64,000 nt of DNA from assembly GCF_008370045.1 (NCBI RefSeq), contig NZ_VOBN01000012.1, positions 120,439 to 184,438 on the forward strand, in the 5' to 3' direction. The notes beneath the pieces are model-generated. The model was not told the DNA's origin. It saw nothing but the letters and a program-made list of their open reading frames with translations, and made no database searches. Of the stretch, positions 28,073 through 37,458 are shown piece after piece (the stretch's first letter is position 1; every line of letters starts with the position of its first letter). Position numbers and translations under genes: made by a program. Source of the DNA: Pseudomonas sp. ANT_J12. GTDB taxonomy: Bacteria > Pseudomonadota > Gammaproteobacteria > Pseudomonadales > Pseudomonadaceae.

Positions 28073-28163
28073 GTAGGAGCGAGGCTTGCCCGCGAAGGCG
28101 TCGTCTCATTCAACATTGATATCGACTGACACGACGCCTTCGCGGGCAAACCTCGCTCCTACA
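28073..28163. repeat. REP pair, 'TGTAGGAGCGAGGCTTGCCCGCGAAGG' type
   Basis: Inverted copies of TGTAGGAGCGAGGCTTGC at both ends, with GGCGTCGT and ACGACGCC inside. It lies just before the BenE-type gene, on the upstream side of its start. Confidence 0.88.
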
Positions 28164-28213
28164 GGGATCGCGTTGTTCCGGGCTTTTTTATCAGAACAAG
28201 GAACACCGCTGTC

Positions 28214-29404
28214 ATGAACGACGCCACGCAAACGCAACTGCGCCCCCTGGCCGACACGTCACCCTCGGCCATCGTCGCCGGTTTCATCGCCATGATGACC
28301 GGCTACACCAGCTCCCTGGTCCTGATGTTCCAGGCCGGACAAGCAGCGGGCCTGAGCAGCGGGCAGATTTCCTCGTGGATCTGGGCGATCTCCATCGGCA
28401 TGGCGGTGTGTTCGATCGGCCTGTCCCTGCGCTACCGCACGCCGATCACCATCGCCTGGTCGACCCCCGGCGCGGCGTTGCTGATCACCAGCCTGGGCGG
28501 TGTGACCTACGGCGAAGCCATCGGTGCCTACGTTACCTGCGCGCTACTGGTGATCATTTGCGGTTTGACCGGCAGTTTCGAACGGCTGGTGAAAAAGATC
28601 CCGGCCTCGCTGGCGGCGGCGTTGCTGGCGGGGATTCTGTTCAAGATCGGCAGCGAGATTTTCGTCGCCGCCCAGCACCGCACTGCCCTCGTGCTGGGAA
28701 TGTTCTTCACGTATCTGGTGGTCAAGCGCCTGTCGCCCCGCTACGCCGTGCTTGCCGCGCTGTTGATCGGCACCGCACTGTCCGGGTTCATGGGGTTGCT
28801 GGATTTCAGCGGTTTCCATCTGGAATTGGCGACGCCGGTCTGGACCACGCCGCACTTCTCCCTGGCGGCGACCATCAGCATCGGCATCCCGCTGTTCGTG
28901 GTGGCCATGACCTCGCAGAACATGCCCGGCATCGCGGTGTTGCGCGCCGACGGCTATGACGTACCCGCCTCGCCGCTGATCACCACCACCGGCATCGCTT
29001 CGTTGCTGCTGGCACCGTTCGGCTCCCACGGCATCAACCTGGCGGCGATCAGCGCGGCAATCTGCACCGGCCCGCACGCCCATGAAGATCGCAACAAGCG
29101 CTACACCGCTGCGGTCTGGTGCGGGATTTTCTACGGGATTGCCGGGGTGTTCGGCGCGACGCTGGCGGCGTTGTTTGCCGCGTTGCCGAAAGAACTGGTG
29201 CTGTCGATTGCGGCGCTGGCGTTGTTCGGCTCGATCATCAATGGCTTGAGCATCGCCATGAGCGAAGTGAAGGAGCGGGAAGCGGCGTTGGTGACGTTTA
29301 TGGTGACGGCGTCGGGGCTGACGCTGTTTTCCATCGGGTCAGCATTTTGGGGGATTGTGGCGGGGGTGTTGACGTTGGTGATTTTGAATTGGCGTAAGGC
29401 TTGA
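28214..29404 (+). CDS. BenE-family transporter
   Basis: Inner-membrane transporter of 396 residues with about twelve hydrophobic segments. The sequence (VAGFIAMMTGYTSSLVLMFQ; ITIAWSTPGAALLITSLGG; TSQNMPGIAVLRADGY; LAPFGSHGINLAAISAAICT) matches the benzoate:H+ symporter family BenE, which shares its fold with nucleobase transporters. No benzoate genes are near; the neighbours are purine-catabolic, so a purine substrate is possible but unproven. It is divergent from the GntR gene. Confidence 0.85.
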   Translation: MNDATQTQLRPLADTSPSAIVAGFIAMMTGYTSSLVLMFQAGQAAGLSSGQISSWIWAISIGMAVCSIGLSLRYRTPITIAWSTPGAALLITSLGGVTYGEAIGAYVTCALLVIICGLTGSFERLVKKIPASLAAALLAGILFKIGSEIFVAAQHRTALVLGMFFTYLVVKRLSPRYAVLAALLIGTALSGFMGLLDFSGFHLELATPVWTTPHFSLAATISIGIPLFVVAMTSQNMPGIAVLRADGYDVPASPLITTTGIASLLLAPFGSHGINLAAISAAICTGPHAHEDRNKRYTAAVWCGIFYGIAGVFGATLAALFAALPKELVLSIAALALFGSIINGLSIAMSEVKEREAALVTFMVTASGLTLFSIGSAFWGIVAGVLTLVILNWRKA

Positions 29405-29410
29405 GGGCCT

Positions 29411-29480
29411 CTTCGCGGGCAAGCCTCGCTCCTACAGGTTCGGCGTGATCCCTTGTAGGAGCGAGGCTTGCCCGCGAAGG
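29411..29480. repeat. REP pair, 'CTTCGCGGGCAAGCCTCGCTCCTAC' type
   Basis: Inverted copies of CTTCGCGGGCAAGCCTCGCT around about 20 bases, seven bases after the transporter stop. Confidence 0.88.
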
Positions 29481-29536
29481 CATTCCCATGATCAACATCC
29501 CAGCCCAAGCCATACACCTACAAATCGCAGGCGTAA

Positions 29537-29567
29537 AAAAACGGCGACCCGTGGGTCGCCGTTTTTC
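29537..29567. terminator. Intrinsic terminator between convergent genes
   Basis: AAAACGGCGACC, short loop, GGTCGCCGTTTTT. The A- and T-tracts allow use from both sides. It lies seven bases past the yggL stop. Confidence 0.85.
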
Positions 29568-29573
29568 ATGACA

Positions 29574-29918
29574 TCAAGCTACCGGATTGATCGGCTTTTC
29601 CGGGTACCAGACGTCCAGCAGCGGGCTGACGGTGACTTCAGTCAGTTCGCTGCGGCCTTTGAGCCAGGCTTCAACTGCAACGCGCTGCTCTTCGGACACC
29701 GAGCCGCGCTTCTGCAGGCAAACCAGACCGAAGTCGTCGCCGCCAACATAACCCAGACCGTTGGCTTCCATCGCTTCTTTCAGGAACGCGTTGAGGAAAG
29801 CATCAATGGCTTCATCAGCCAAATCTTCTTTGAAATCCAGGTTCAGTTCGAAACCCAGCTCTTGAAATTCATCGACGCACAGTTTTTTGCGCAGACGCTG
29901 GGAACGGTTAGTCGCCAT
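29574..29918 (-). CDS. yggL: YggL family protein (DUF469)
   Basis: A 114-residue protein of the YggL/DUF469 family, reported to associate with the large ribosomal subunit in E. coli; its role is not established. The N-terminus is basic (MATNRSQRLRKKLCVDEFQE), followed by a conserved GGDDFGLV and a C-terminal VSPLLDVWYPEKPIN. Start ATG at 29918; another ATG five codons upstream lacks a ribosome-binding site. Divergent from dacB. Confidence 0.85.
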   Translation of the reverse strand: MATNRSQRLRKKLCVDEFQELGFELNLDFKEDLADEAIDAFLNAFLKEAMEANGLGYVGGDDFGLVCLQKRGSVSEEQRVAVEAWLKGRSELTEVTVSPLLDVWYPEKPINPVA

Positions 29919-30152
29919 TGGAACAATCCTCATAAGTAATAACGGGCGGCACTTTAGCAGTTTAAGGCGCCAATTGCCCGTTCCACGGTAGTGGCCAACC
30001 TACCGTCGGTAAAAAAATAGCGGATTAGAAGGTCCGAGCACGGCACAAGCCGTTACACCTTGGGGCATAATGCCGACACTTTCATGACCACCGGGGGATT
30101 TTATCTTCATGCCCTCACCTTTTTTCCCCTCGACTGCAGGGTTTTATTTCAC

Positions 30153-31613
30153 ATGATCAAATCTTTACGCCCACTGCTACTCGCCGGTCTTCTCCTGCCT
30201 CTGGCGCTCCCGATTTCTGCCGCTCCGATCAATACCGCGCTGTCACCCAACGTTGAAAAGGCCCTCAAGGCCAGCAAGTTGCAGGACAACGCCCTGTCCC
30301 TGGTGATGCTCCCGCTGAACGGCCCCGGCACCCCGACCATTTTCAACGCCGACGTCTCGGTCAACCCGGCTTCGACCATGAAACTGGTCACCACGTACGC
30401 GGCCCTGGAAATGCTCGGCCCCAACCACCAGTGGAAAACCGAGTTCTACACCGACGGCACCCTGAGCGGCGGCATCCTCAACGGCAACCTCTACCTCAAG
30501 GGTGGCGGTGATCCGAAGCTGAACATGGAAAAACTCTGGCTGCTGATGCGCGACCTGCGGGCCAATGGCGTGACCCAGGTCACCGGCAATCTGGTGCTCG
30601 ATCGCGGCTTCTTCATGCAGCCGCAACTGCCCGAGTTCAATGACGATGGCAATGACGAGAACAAGCCGTTCCTGGTCAAGCCTGACTCGCTGATGGTCAA
30701 CCTCAAGGCCCTGCGTTTTGTGGCGCGCAACGACAATGGCAAGGTGCTGGTGTCGGTGGAGCCGCCGATTGCGACGATTAACATCGACAATCAGGTCAAG
30801 GCGATCAACTCCAAACAATGCACCGGTGGCGTGCGCTACAACCCGGTGACCCAGCCCGATGGCAGCGTGACCGTGACCGTTGGCGGCCAGTTGGGCGAAG
30901 GTTGCAGCTCGCAGACTTACCTGTCGCTGCTCGACCACGCGACCTACACCGCCGGTGCGGTGCGGGCCATCTGGAAAGAACTGGGCGGCAGCATCCAGGG
31001 CAAGGATGTGCTGGGATCGACGCCAAAAGATGCCAAGGTGCTGGCCCGGGCCTTCTCGCCGGATCTCGCGGAAGTCATTCGCGACATCAACAAATACAGC
31101 AACAACACCATGGCCCAGCAACTGTTCCTGAGCCTGGGCCAGAGGTTTCGTAACGACGCCGACGGTGACGATGCCAAAGCCGCCCAACGGGTGGTGCGCC
31201 AGTGGCTGGCCCAGAAAGGCATCACCGCGCCACACTTGGTGATGGAGAACGGCTCCGGCCTGTCCCGCGCCGAACGGGTGAGTGCCCGTGAGATGGCCGG
31301 TATGCTGCAAGCCGCGTGGCGCAGCCCGTACGCCGCCGAGTTCATCAGTTCGCTGCCGATTGCCGGCACCGACGGCACCATGCGCAAACGCCTGAAGACC
31401 ACCGCGATGCGCGGCGAAGCCCACATCAAGACCGGCACGCTGAATACCGTACGGGCGATTTCCGGCTTCAGCCGCGACATCAATGGCAACACTTGGGCGG
31501 TGGTGGCGATTCTCAACGACAAGGCACCGTTTGGCGCGTCTTCGGTGCTGGATCAGGTGCTGCTGGATTTGTATCGCCAGCCTAAAGTCCCGGCGACCGC
31601 TTCGGTGTTGTAA
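30153..31613 (+). CDS. dacB: D-alanyl-D-alanine carboxypeptidase/endopeptidase (PBP4)
   Basis: Periplasmic penicillin-binding protein that trims peptidoglycan peptides and cross-links. The 486 residues begin with a signal peptide (MIKSLRPLLLAGLLLPLALP, cleavage after SAA). The three active-site motifs are present: SxxK in NPASTMKLVT (about 71-80), SxN in YSNNTMAQ and KTG in HIKTGTLN. A large insert between the first two motifs is typical of class C PBP4. Start ATG at 30153; an open 31-codon upstream extension is rejected because the signal peptide begins here. Confidence 0.94.
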   Translation: MIKSLRPLLLAGLLLPLALPISAAPINTALSPNVEKALKASKLQDNALSLVMLPLNGPGTPTIFNADVSVNPASTMKLVTTYAALEMLGPNHQWKTEFYTDGTLSGGILNGNLYLKGGGDPKLNMEKLWLLMRDLRANGVTQVTGNLVLDRGFFMQPQLPEFNDDGNDENKPFLVKPDSLMVNLKALRFVARNDNGKVLVSVEPPIATINIDNQVKAINSKQCTGGVRYNPVTQPDGSVTVTVGGQLGEGCSSQTYLSLLDHATYTAGAVRAIWKELGGSIQGKDVLGSTPKDAKVLARAFSPDLAEVIRDINKYSNNTMAQQLFLSLGQRFRNDADGDDAKAAQRVVRQWLAQKGITAPHLVMENGSGLSRAERVSAREMAGMLQAAWRSPYAAEFISSLPIAGTDGTMRKRLKTTAMRGEAHIKTGTLNTVRAISGFSRDINGNTWAVVAILNDKAPFGASSVLDQVLLDLYRQPKVPATASVL

Positions 31614-31623
31614 CTCTCTACCT

Positions 31624-31729
31624 GATCGTTCCCACGCTCTGCGTGATAATGCAGCCAGGGACGCTCCGCGTCCCAAAGCGGACGCAGAGCGTCCATTGAG
31701 GCATTCCCACGCAGAGCGTGGGAACGATC
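31624..31729. repeat. Composite REP, 'GATCGTTCCCACGCTCTGCGTG' type
   Basis: The same architecture as 26856-26958: outer GATCGTTCCCACGCTCTGCG arms and an inner GGGACGCTCCGCGTCC palindrome. It lies between the convergent dacB and the diguanylate cyclase gene. Confidence 0.85.
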
Positions 31730-31746
31730 ATCAACAAGCCTTGCTC

Positions 31747-34146
31747 CTACAAGCGCTGGTTCTCAACCCGATCCCTGCCCGCCTGCTTCGCCGCATACAC
31801 CCCCGAGTCCGCCCGCAGCAACAGCGCATCCGCGCCCTCGCCGACCTGCCAACTGGCAATCCCGAAACTGGCGGTCACCGTGCCGACGCCGTCGATCGGT
31901 GAGCTGCGCAACGCTTGCCACAACTGCAAGGCCAGGACATGGGCGTGTTCGCCATTGATGTCCGGGCACAGCACCATGAACTCCTCGCCGCCCAGGCGAC
32001 AGAACACGTCGGTGCGGCGCAGGCGATGGCCAATGCGCTCGCACACCGCCTGCAACACCCGATCCCCCACGGCGTGGCCGTGCTGGTCGTTGATGCGTTT
32101 GAAATGGTCGATGTCGAGCATGATCACCGACAACTCGCCACCGCCGCGTTCGACCCGGGCCATTTCCATGGTCAGGCGTTCCTGGAAGTAGCGGCGGTTG
32201 TGAATGCCAGTCAAAGAGTCGGTCACCGACAGCGCCCGCAGCTCTTCTTCCACTCGCTTGAGATCGGAGATATCCGAGATGTAGCCGTGCCACAGCACAC
32301 CACCGCCGGGCAGTTCCTCCGGGGTCGCCTCGCCACGGACCCAGCGCAATCCGCCCACCGGCAGTTGCACGCGGTATTCCTCGCGCCACGGACTGAGGGT
32401 ATCGGCCGAGGCGCGGATGGAGGCGCGGACCCGGGTCGAATCCTGTGGATGAATCCGGGTGAAGATCGCTTCGGCGTTGAGCAGCAACACATCCGGTTCC
32501 AGCTCATAGATGTCGCGGATGCCATCACTGGCATAGATCACACTGAAGCGTCCGTCGAATTCCATCTTGAACTGGTAGATGCCGCCGGGCACATGGGCAC
32601 TGAGTTTCTTCAGCAACAAGTCCCGCGCCGCCAGGGCTTCGTGGACACGCTTGCGTTCGGTGATGTCGATGCAGATCGCCAGGTGCCCAACCCACAGCCC
32701 TTGCTCATCCAGCACCGGCGTCGCCAGCATGTTCACCGTCAGGTGGCTGCCATCCTTGCGCATCAGGGTCCATTCCCGGGCTTCGTGACCGCCCTCTTCA
32801 CCGCCCTCGACCAGCATCGCCTGGCAGGTCGGGATCAACTTGCCGTAACGCGCGCTCAGCTCCGCCGAGCGCGCTACGAGCTCCCGGGGGAAGTGCAGGT
32901 TTTCCAGGGTCATGTGCCCCACCACCTCGGTTGCGGTGTAACCGAGCATGTGTTCGGCACCGGCGTTGAAGGTGCTGATGACTCCGCGCAGATCGGTAGC
33001 AATGATCGCCACCTGCGTCGCGGCATTCAGCACGCCGCGCAACTGACCGTGGGTGCCGCGCAATTCCTGCTCGCGGGCGCGCAGTTCCTCGGTGCGCTGC
33101 TCGACCATTTTCAATGCCCGTTGGCGCTGGCTGACCAGTACGTAGAGCAAGGCGCTGAGCAACAGACTGAGCAAACCACCGAGCACCACCAGGCTGCTCG
33201 CCGAAGAGTGGTTGGCCTGCACAAAGGCTTCGCTGGGCTGGATGTCCACTTGATAGTCGTGGTCGGCCAGGCGCAGCAAGCGGCTCGCGGACAGGTCACT
33301 GACGGCTGGAGGCTTCGCCGATTCGTACAGCACTTCGTGTTGATCGTTGGTGGACAGGTCGAGAATGCGCACCGTCAGGTAATCGTGACCGGCCTCCGGT
33401 AATCCGTCGGCCAGCAACTGGCGCATGCTGATCACTGCCATGACGTAGCCGAACGGCTTGGTCGTCGGCGCTTGCAGGCCTTCACGTGGAACCACCGGCG
33501 CCACCAGCAGCACACCGCGGGCATAGGCCGGTTCAACATTCACTAAATGCATCGGTTGCGAAACCGCCATGCCACCGCTCGCATCCGCCCGTTCCAGGGT
33601 GGCACGGCGCAACGGCTGGGCGAGCAAGTCGTAGCCCAGCGGCGAGCCGAGTCGACTTTGCGTCTGGCTGTAAAGCACCACCACGTACTCATCGCGTTCT
33701 GCCGCCAGTTGCAGTTCGCCCGCCACATTGAGCTCACGGATGGAGAAGTCGCTCAGCCCCTGGGCGCGCACCTCTTGCTCGAACGCCGGACGTTCATCGC
33801 CGGACACCCGTTTTGCAAACGAGTACGCCTGGGTGCGATGCAATAAAGGTTGGGTGTAACCGTCAAATTCGGCGCGAGACACCGATTCGGAATTGGCAAA
33901 GAACCGGCGCAGGCCATCGAGGCGCTGCTCCTGATCTTCGAAACGTTCTTCGATACGGCTGTAGCGCTCACTGGCCAGCAGTTGGAAGCGTTGCCGTAAT
34001 TGATGATGAAACAGATTCAGCGTGGACCAGGCCAGCAACCCCGTGAGAATCCCGCCAGCGAGCAATACCAACATCGCGACCAACCAGGCCGAGACGTCTT
34101 CGCTGATAAAGCCCAGGATCTTGGGGCGCACGGCGTGCAACGACAT
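31747..34146 (-). CDS. Membrane diguanylate cyclase: CHASE-PAS-PAS-GGDEF
   Basis: Makes cyclic-di-GMP. The 799 residues show a membrane helix (about 21-43), a periplasmic CHASE-type sensor (about 70-290), a second membrane helix (LVVLGGLLSLLLSALLYVLV, about 309-328), a coil, two PAS/PAC modules and a C-terminal GGDEF domain. The active motif is GGEEF in RLGGEEFMVL with the inhibitory site RRTD before it, and DIDHFKRINDQHGH is intact, so it should be active and product-inhibited. No EAL domain. The start could also be 13 codons upstream (34185); neither start has a strong ribosome-binding site. Confidence 0.9.
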   Translation of the reverse strand: MSLHAVRPKILGFISEDVSAWLVAMLVLLAGGILTGLLAWSTLNLFHHQLRQRFQLLASERYSRIEERFEDQEQRLDGLRRFFANSESVSRAEFDGYTQPLLHRTQAYSFAKRVSGDERPAFEQEVRAQGLSDFSIRELNVAGELQLAAERDEYVVVLYSQTQSRLGSPLGYDLLAQPLRRATLERADASGGMAVSQPMHLVNVEPAYARGVLLVAPVVPREGLQAPTTKPFGYVMAVISMRQLLADGLPEAGHDYLTVRILDLSTNDQHEVLYESAKPPAVSDLSASRLLRLADHDYQVDIQPSEAFVQANHSSASSLVVLGGLLSLLLSALLYVLVSQRQRALKMVEQRTEELRAREQELRGTHGQLRGVLNAATQVAIIATDLRGVISTFNAGAEHMLGYTATEVVGHMTLENLHFPRELVARSAELSARYGKLIPTCQAMLVEGGEEGGHEAREWTLMRKDGSHLTVNMLATPVLDEQGLWVGHLAICIDITERKRVHEALAARDLLLKKLSAHVPGGIYQFKMEFDGRFSVIYASDGIRDIYELEPDVLLLNAEAIFTRIHPQDSTRVRASIRASADTLSPWREEYRVQLPVGGLRWVRGEATPEELPGGGVLWHGYISDISDLKRVEEELRALSVTDSLTGIHNRRYFQERLTMEMARVERGGGELSVIMLDIDHFKRINDQHGHAVGDRVLQAVCERIGHRLRRTDVFCRLGGEEFMVLCPDINGEHAHVLALQLWQALRSSPIDGVGTVTASFGIASWQVGEGADALLLRADSGVYAAKQAGRDRVENQRL

Positions 34147-34291
34147 AAAACGCAACTCAAAACGCCAGGTGCCGGAAAAGCCCATTGGCCATGAGTTGAG
34201 TTATAGCTATTAGCCACTAATTTGACCAGCCCTGAAAAGAATCCAAGAGCCTTTAAAAATCAAGGCTCTGTGGATCCAATCAGGTCAGGTG

Positions 34292-36562
34292 TCAGCGGGC
34301 CGTGATTTTCCAGGCGCGGTGGATCTTACCGTTGCGGGCAAAGTCCGGATCGATGGTCTTGTCGGTGATTTCCTCGACCGCATAACGGGTGGTGAGGTTC
34401 TCCTCCAGCACGAACTTGCGGAAGTTGTTGGAGAAGTACAACACCCCGCCCGGGGCCAGGCGCGCCATGGCCAGGTCGATCAATTGCACCTGGTCACGCT
34501 GCACGTCAAAGATGCCTTCCATGCGCTTGGAGTTGGAGAAGGTCGGCGGATCGATGAAGATCAGGTCGAACTCGTCACGGCAGGCATCGAGCCAGGCCAT
34601 CACGTCGCCCTGCTCCAGACGGTTCTTGTCGGAGAAACCGTTCAGCGACAGGTTGCGACGCGCCCAGTCCAGATAGGTTTTCGACAGGTCGACGCTAGTG
34701 GTGCTGCGCGCGCCACCCTTGGCTGCATGCACACTGGCGGTCGCGGTGTAGCTGTACAGATTGAGGAAACGCTTGCCGGCCGCCTCTTTCTGGATACGCA
34801 TGCGCATTGGCCGGTGGTCGAGGAACAGCCCGGTGTCGAGGTAGTCGGTGAGGTTGACCAACAGCTTCACGCCACCTTCGTTGACCTCGACAAACTTGCC
34901 CTGTGCCGCTTGGCGTTCGTACTGCTTGGTGCCGCTCTGACGCTCGCGTCGCTTGACCACCACGCGGCTCTTGTCGATGTTCAGGGCCTGAGGAATGGCG
35001 GCCAGGGCATCGAACATCCGGGCCGAGGCTTTTTCCGGGTCGATGGACTTCGGCGCGGCGTATTCCTGGACGTGGACCCAATCCTGGTACAGGTCGATGG
35101 CCATCGAGTATTCCGGCATGTCGGCGTCATACACGCGATAGCAGTCGATGCCTTCACGCTTGACCCACTTGCCCAGAGCCTTGAGGTTCTTTTGCAGGCG
35201 GTTGGCAAACATCTGCCCGCCTTCGCTCAAGCGCGGTTGCTCGATCACCACCGGGGCCGGTTTGATCGGGTTGCCGTTCTTGTTGTACTTCTCGTACTTG
35301 CCCGGCGCCACGTCGTTGTCAGCGACTTCGACTTCAGCCTGCTCGCGCTCGACCTGACGTTGTTCCGGAGTGCGGCGCTCGCCGGTGACGAACTGATCCG
35401 GGGTGACCTTGATCAGCAGCAACTTGCACGGCAACGCGCCGTTCCAGAACGAATACTGCTTGTGGCTGCGGATGCCCATGCGCTTGCCCAGGTCCGGGGC
35501 GCCGGTGAACACGGCGGCTTCCCAGTTCAGGCAGGCCTGGCGCAGACGCTCGCCAAGGTTCTGGTAGAGGTAGAGCAGGCTCGCCTCGTCACCCAGACGC
35601 TCGCCGTACGGCGGGTTGCAGATGACCAGGCCTTTCTGGTTCTGGTCCGGACGCGGCTCGAAGGTGCCGACTTCGCCCTGGTAGATCTTGATCCACTCGC
35701 TGAGGCCGGCGCGCTCAACGTTGTTGCGGCCCGGTTGAATCAGGCGTGGGTCGGCTTCATAGCCGCGAATCCACAGCGGAGGCTTGGCCAGGCCGGCGGC
35801 GCAACGCTCGGTGGCTTCTTCGTGGAGTTTTTTCCACAGCGCCGGAACGTGGCCGAGCCAGGCGGTGAAGCCCCACTGCTCGCGGCGCAGGTTCGGCGCC
35901 ATATCGGCGGCGATCATGGCGGCTTCTACCAGGAACGTGCCGACACCGCACATCGGGTCAGCCAGCGCGCCGCCTTCGGCCGCAATGCGTGGCCAGCCGG
36001 AACGGATCAGGATCGCCGCCGCGAGGTTTTCCTTCAGCGGCGCCGCGCCCTGCTGCAAGCGATAGCCGCGCTGGTGCAGGCTGTGGCCGGACAGGTCGAG
36101 GGACAGGATCGCTTCGCCACGGTCCAGGCGCAGGTGAATGCGCAGGTCCGGATTGAGCTTGTCGATGGACGGACGGTCGCCCTGCGGGGTGCGCAGTTTG
36201 TCGACGATGGCGTCTTTGACTTTCAAGGCGCCGAAGTGGGTGTTGTCGATGCCCGAGCCGTGACCGCTGAACTCGACGGCCAGGGTGCCGTCATTGAGCA
36301 TGTGGTCTTGCCACTCGATGTCGAGCACGCCGTGGTACAGGTCTTCGGCGTCCTTCATCGGGAACCGCTTGAGCACCAGCAGCACCCGGTTCGCCAGACG
36401 CGACCACAGGCACAGGCGATAAGCGGTTTCCATGGTGGCCATGCCGCGCACGGCCGAGGTGTGCTCACGCGCTTCTTCAAGGCCAAGCCCGACGGCTTCC
36501 TCGATGAGCAGGCCTTCAAGGCCTTTGGGGCAAGTGAGGAAGATTTCGAATTGATCGGACAT
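34292..36562 (-). CDS. rlmL: Bifunctional 23S rRNA methyltransferase RlmKL
   Basis: Methylates 23S rRNA at G2445 (m2G, RlmL half) and G2069 (m7G, RlmK half), in E. coli numbering. The 756 residues are a THUMP domain (about 45-155), an RlmL methyltransferase with NPPYGERLG (about 300), a linker rich in basic and acidic residues, and an RlmK methyltransferase with DPPTFSNSKRM (about 670). Start ATG at 36562 fits the family N-terminus (MSDQFEIFLTCPKGLE); an upstream start would add 12 residues. Single gene, divergent from rmf. Confidence 0.96.
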   Translation of the reverse strand: MSDQFEIFLTCPKGLEGLLIEEAVGLGLEEAREHTSAVRGMATMETAYRLCLWSRLANRVLLVLKRFPMKDAEDLYHGVLDIEWQDHMLNDGTLAVEFSGHGSGIDNTHFGALKVKDAIVDKLRTPQGDRPSIDKLNPDLRIHLRLDRGEAILSLDLSGHSLHQRGYRLQQGAAPLKENLAAAILIRSGWPRIAAEGGALADPMCGVGTFLVEAAMIAADMAPNLRREQWGFTAWLGHVPALWKKLHEEATERCAAGLAKPPLWIRGYEADPRLIQPGRNNVERAGLSEWIKIYQGEVGTFEPRPDQNQKGLVICNPPYGERLGDEASLLYLYQNLGERLRQACLNWEAAVFTGAPDLGKRMGIRSHKQYSFWNGALPCKLLLIKVTPDQFVTGERRTPEQRQVEREQAEVEVADNDVAPGKYEKYNKNGNPIKPAPVVIEQPRLSEGGQMFANRLQKNLKALGKWVKREGIDCYRVYDADMPEYSMAIDLYQDWVHVQEYAAPKSIDPEKASARMFDALAAIPQALNIDKSRVVVKRRERQSGTKQYERQAAQGKFVEVNEGGVKLLVNLTDYLDTGLFLDHRPMRMRIQKEAAGKRFLNLYSYTATASVHAAKGGARSTTSVDLSKTYLDWARRNLSLNGFSDKNRLEQGDVMAWLDACRDEFDLIFIDPPTFSNSKRMEGIFDVQRDQVQLIDLAMARLAPGGVLYFSNNFRKFVLEENLTTRYAVEEITDKTIDPDFARNGKIHRAWKITAR

Positions 36563-36961
36563 TGGAATTTCAAAGCCTTTGGCTGAGTGAACCGACAACG
36601 CATTGCCGGTCCGGTTTTCAATCAGGCGCTTTTCTAAAAGAGCGCCCGCGTGGCACGAAGGTGTGCCGTCCCACCCTGACTGCTCGGGTTAAAAGAGCTT
36701 AGATGTCAGGGCAGATAAAATAGTTGAAGCAACAAAATGTCATAAAGCGACCCTTCGTCGAATAGTACCCCAGCGCAAACGTGGGTCATTCTCACTAAAG
36801 GATTACCCCGTCATACAGCGCGGGGCTGATCATACCGGGGTTTGACCAATAAACACGGGACAAACATCGTGTTACTTATGGCCATACCATCTTTATGGTT
36901 ACGTTCTTATGACAAAACGATCATTCCCTCGATGTGACCTATTGGTTAGAACTCAACACAG
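36563..36961. other. Intergenic region between rlmL and the rmf leader
   Basis: About 400 bases, with an A+T-rich half (36700-36960). It contains CCCCGTCATACAGCGCGGGG (36807-36826) and a CCATACCATCTTTATGG dyad, but no open reading frame that looks coding. It probably holds the rmf promoter and its upstream control sites; I could not single out a convincing -10/-35 pair. Confidence 0.5.
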
Positions 36962-37053
36962 GTTGACGTCGCAACGGCGTCAACACCTTGGCTCGCGACG
37001 CCGGCAGCGAGCCGCCAACGGCAGAGAATTTCTGCCAGACCTCGATTGAGGTC
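36962..37053 (+). ncRNA. Structured rmf leader (rmf RNA motif)
   Basis: Four consecutive hairpins end 39 bases before the rmf start: GTTGACG...CGTCAAC (36962-36984), GGCTCGC...GCGAGCC (36990-37013), GGCAGA...TCTGCC (37020-37036) and GACCTC...GAGGTC (37038-37053). A conserved RNA structure upstream of rmf in Pseudomonas has been described as the rmf RNA motif; position and shape fit. It is probably a cis-acting element of the rmf 5' UTR, with an unknown signal. Confidence 0.75.
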
Positions 37054-37092
37054 GACGCGATAAATACAGTCAACAAGTGAGGGCAACACCCT

Positions 37093-37308
37093 ATGAGAAG
37101 ACTTAAGCGTGATCCGTTGGAAAGAGCATTTTTGCGCGGATATCAATATGGCGTTGGTGGCAAATCCCGTGAGCTTTGCCCATTTACTCTACCGTCGGTA
37201 CGCCAAGCCTGGATTAACGGCTGGCGCGAAGGACGCGGCGACAACTGGGACGGTATGACCGGCACTGCGGGAATCCATAGACTCAACGAACTTCACGCCG
37301 TTGGCTAA
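37093..37308 (+). CDS. rmf: Ribosome modulation factor
   Basis: A small protein that dimerises 70S ribosomes into inactive 100S particles in slow growth and stationary phase. The 71 residues include the family core MRRLKRDPLERAFLRGYQYG, the SRELCPFTLPSVRQAWINGW segment and REGRGDNWDG. It is longer than the 55-residue E. coli protein, as usual in Pseudomonas. GAGGG lies 12 bases upstream of the ATG. A structured leader precedes it and a terminator follows, so it is a single-gene transcript. Confidence 0.95.
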   Translation: MRRLKRDPLERAFLRGYQYGVGGKSRELCPFTLPSVRQAWINGWREGRGDNWDGMTGTAGIHRLNELHAVG

Positions 37309-37395
37309 CAAAGGGCCTGACACTGCAACACAATCACCTGATTACGTAACACCTTAACCACGCACGTCCCATCCGGACGGCGGGCTTCGGCCCAG

Positions 37396-37421
37396 GGGCA
37401 CCTTCGAGGTGCCCTTTTTTA
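37396..37421 (+). terminator. Intrinsic terminator of rmf
   Basis: GGGCACCTTCGAGGTGCCC followed by six T. It lies 87 bases after the rmf stop. Confidence 0.9.
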
Positions 37422-37458
37422 TGCCTGCCTGATACACAAAATTGCTGCGAACTGCTTT

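Noticed and set aside
27859..28149. 97-residue N-terminal extension of the GntR regulator
   Set aside because: It reads through a REP element and upstream DNA; GntR homology begins after the ATG at 27858.
24564..29480. Repeated GCGGGCAAGCCTCGCTCCTAC units resembling a CRISPR array
   Set aside because: The units are widely scattered, in inverted pairs between genes, without regular spacers; they are REP elements.
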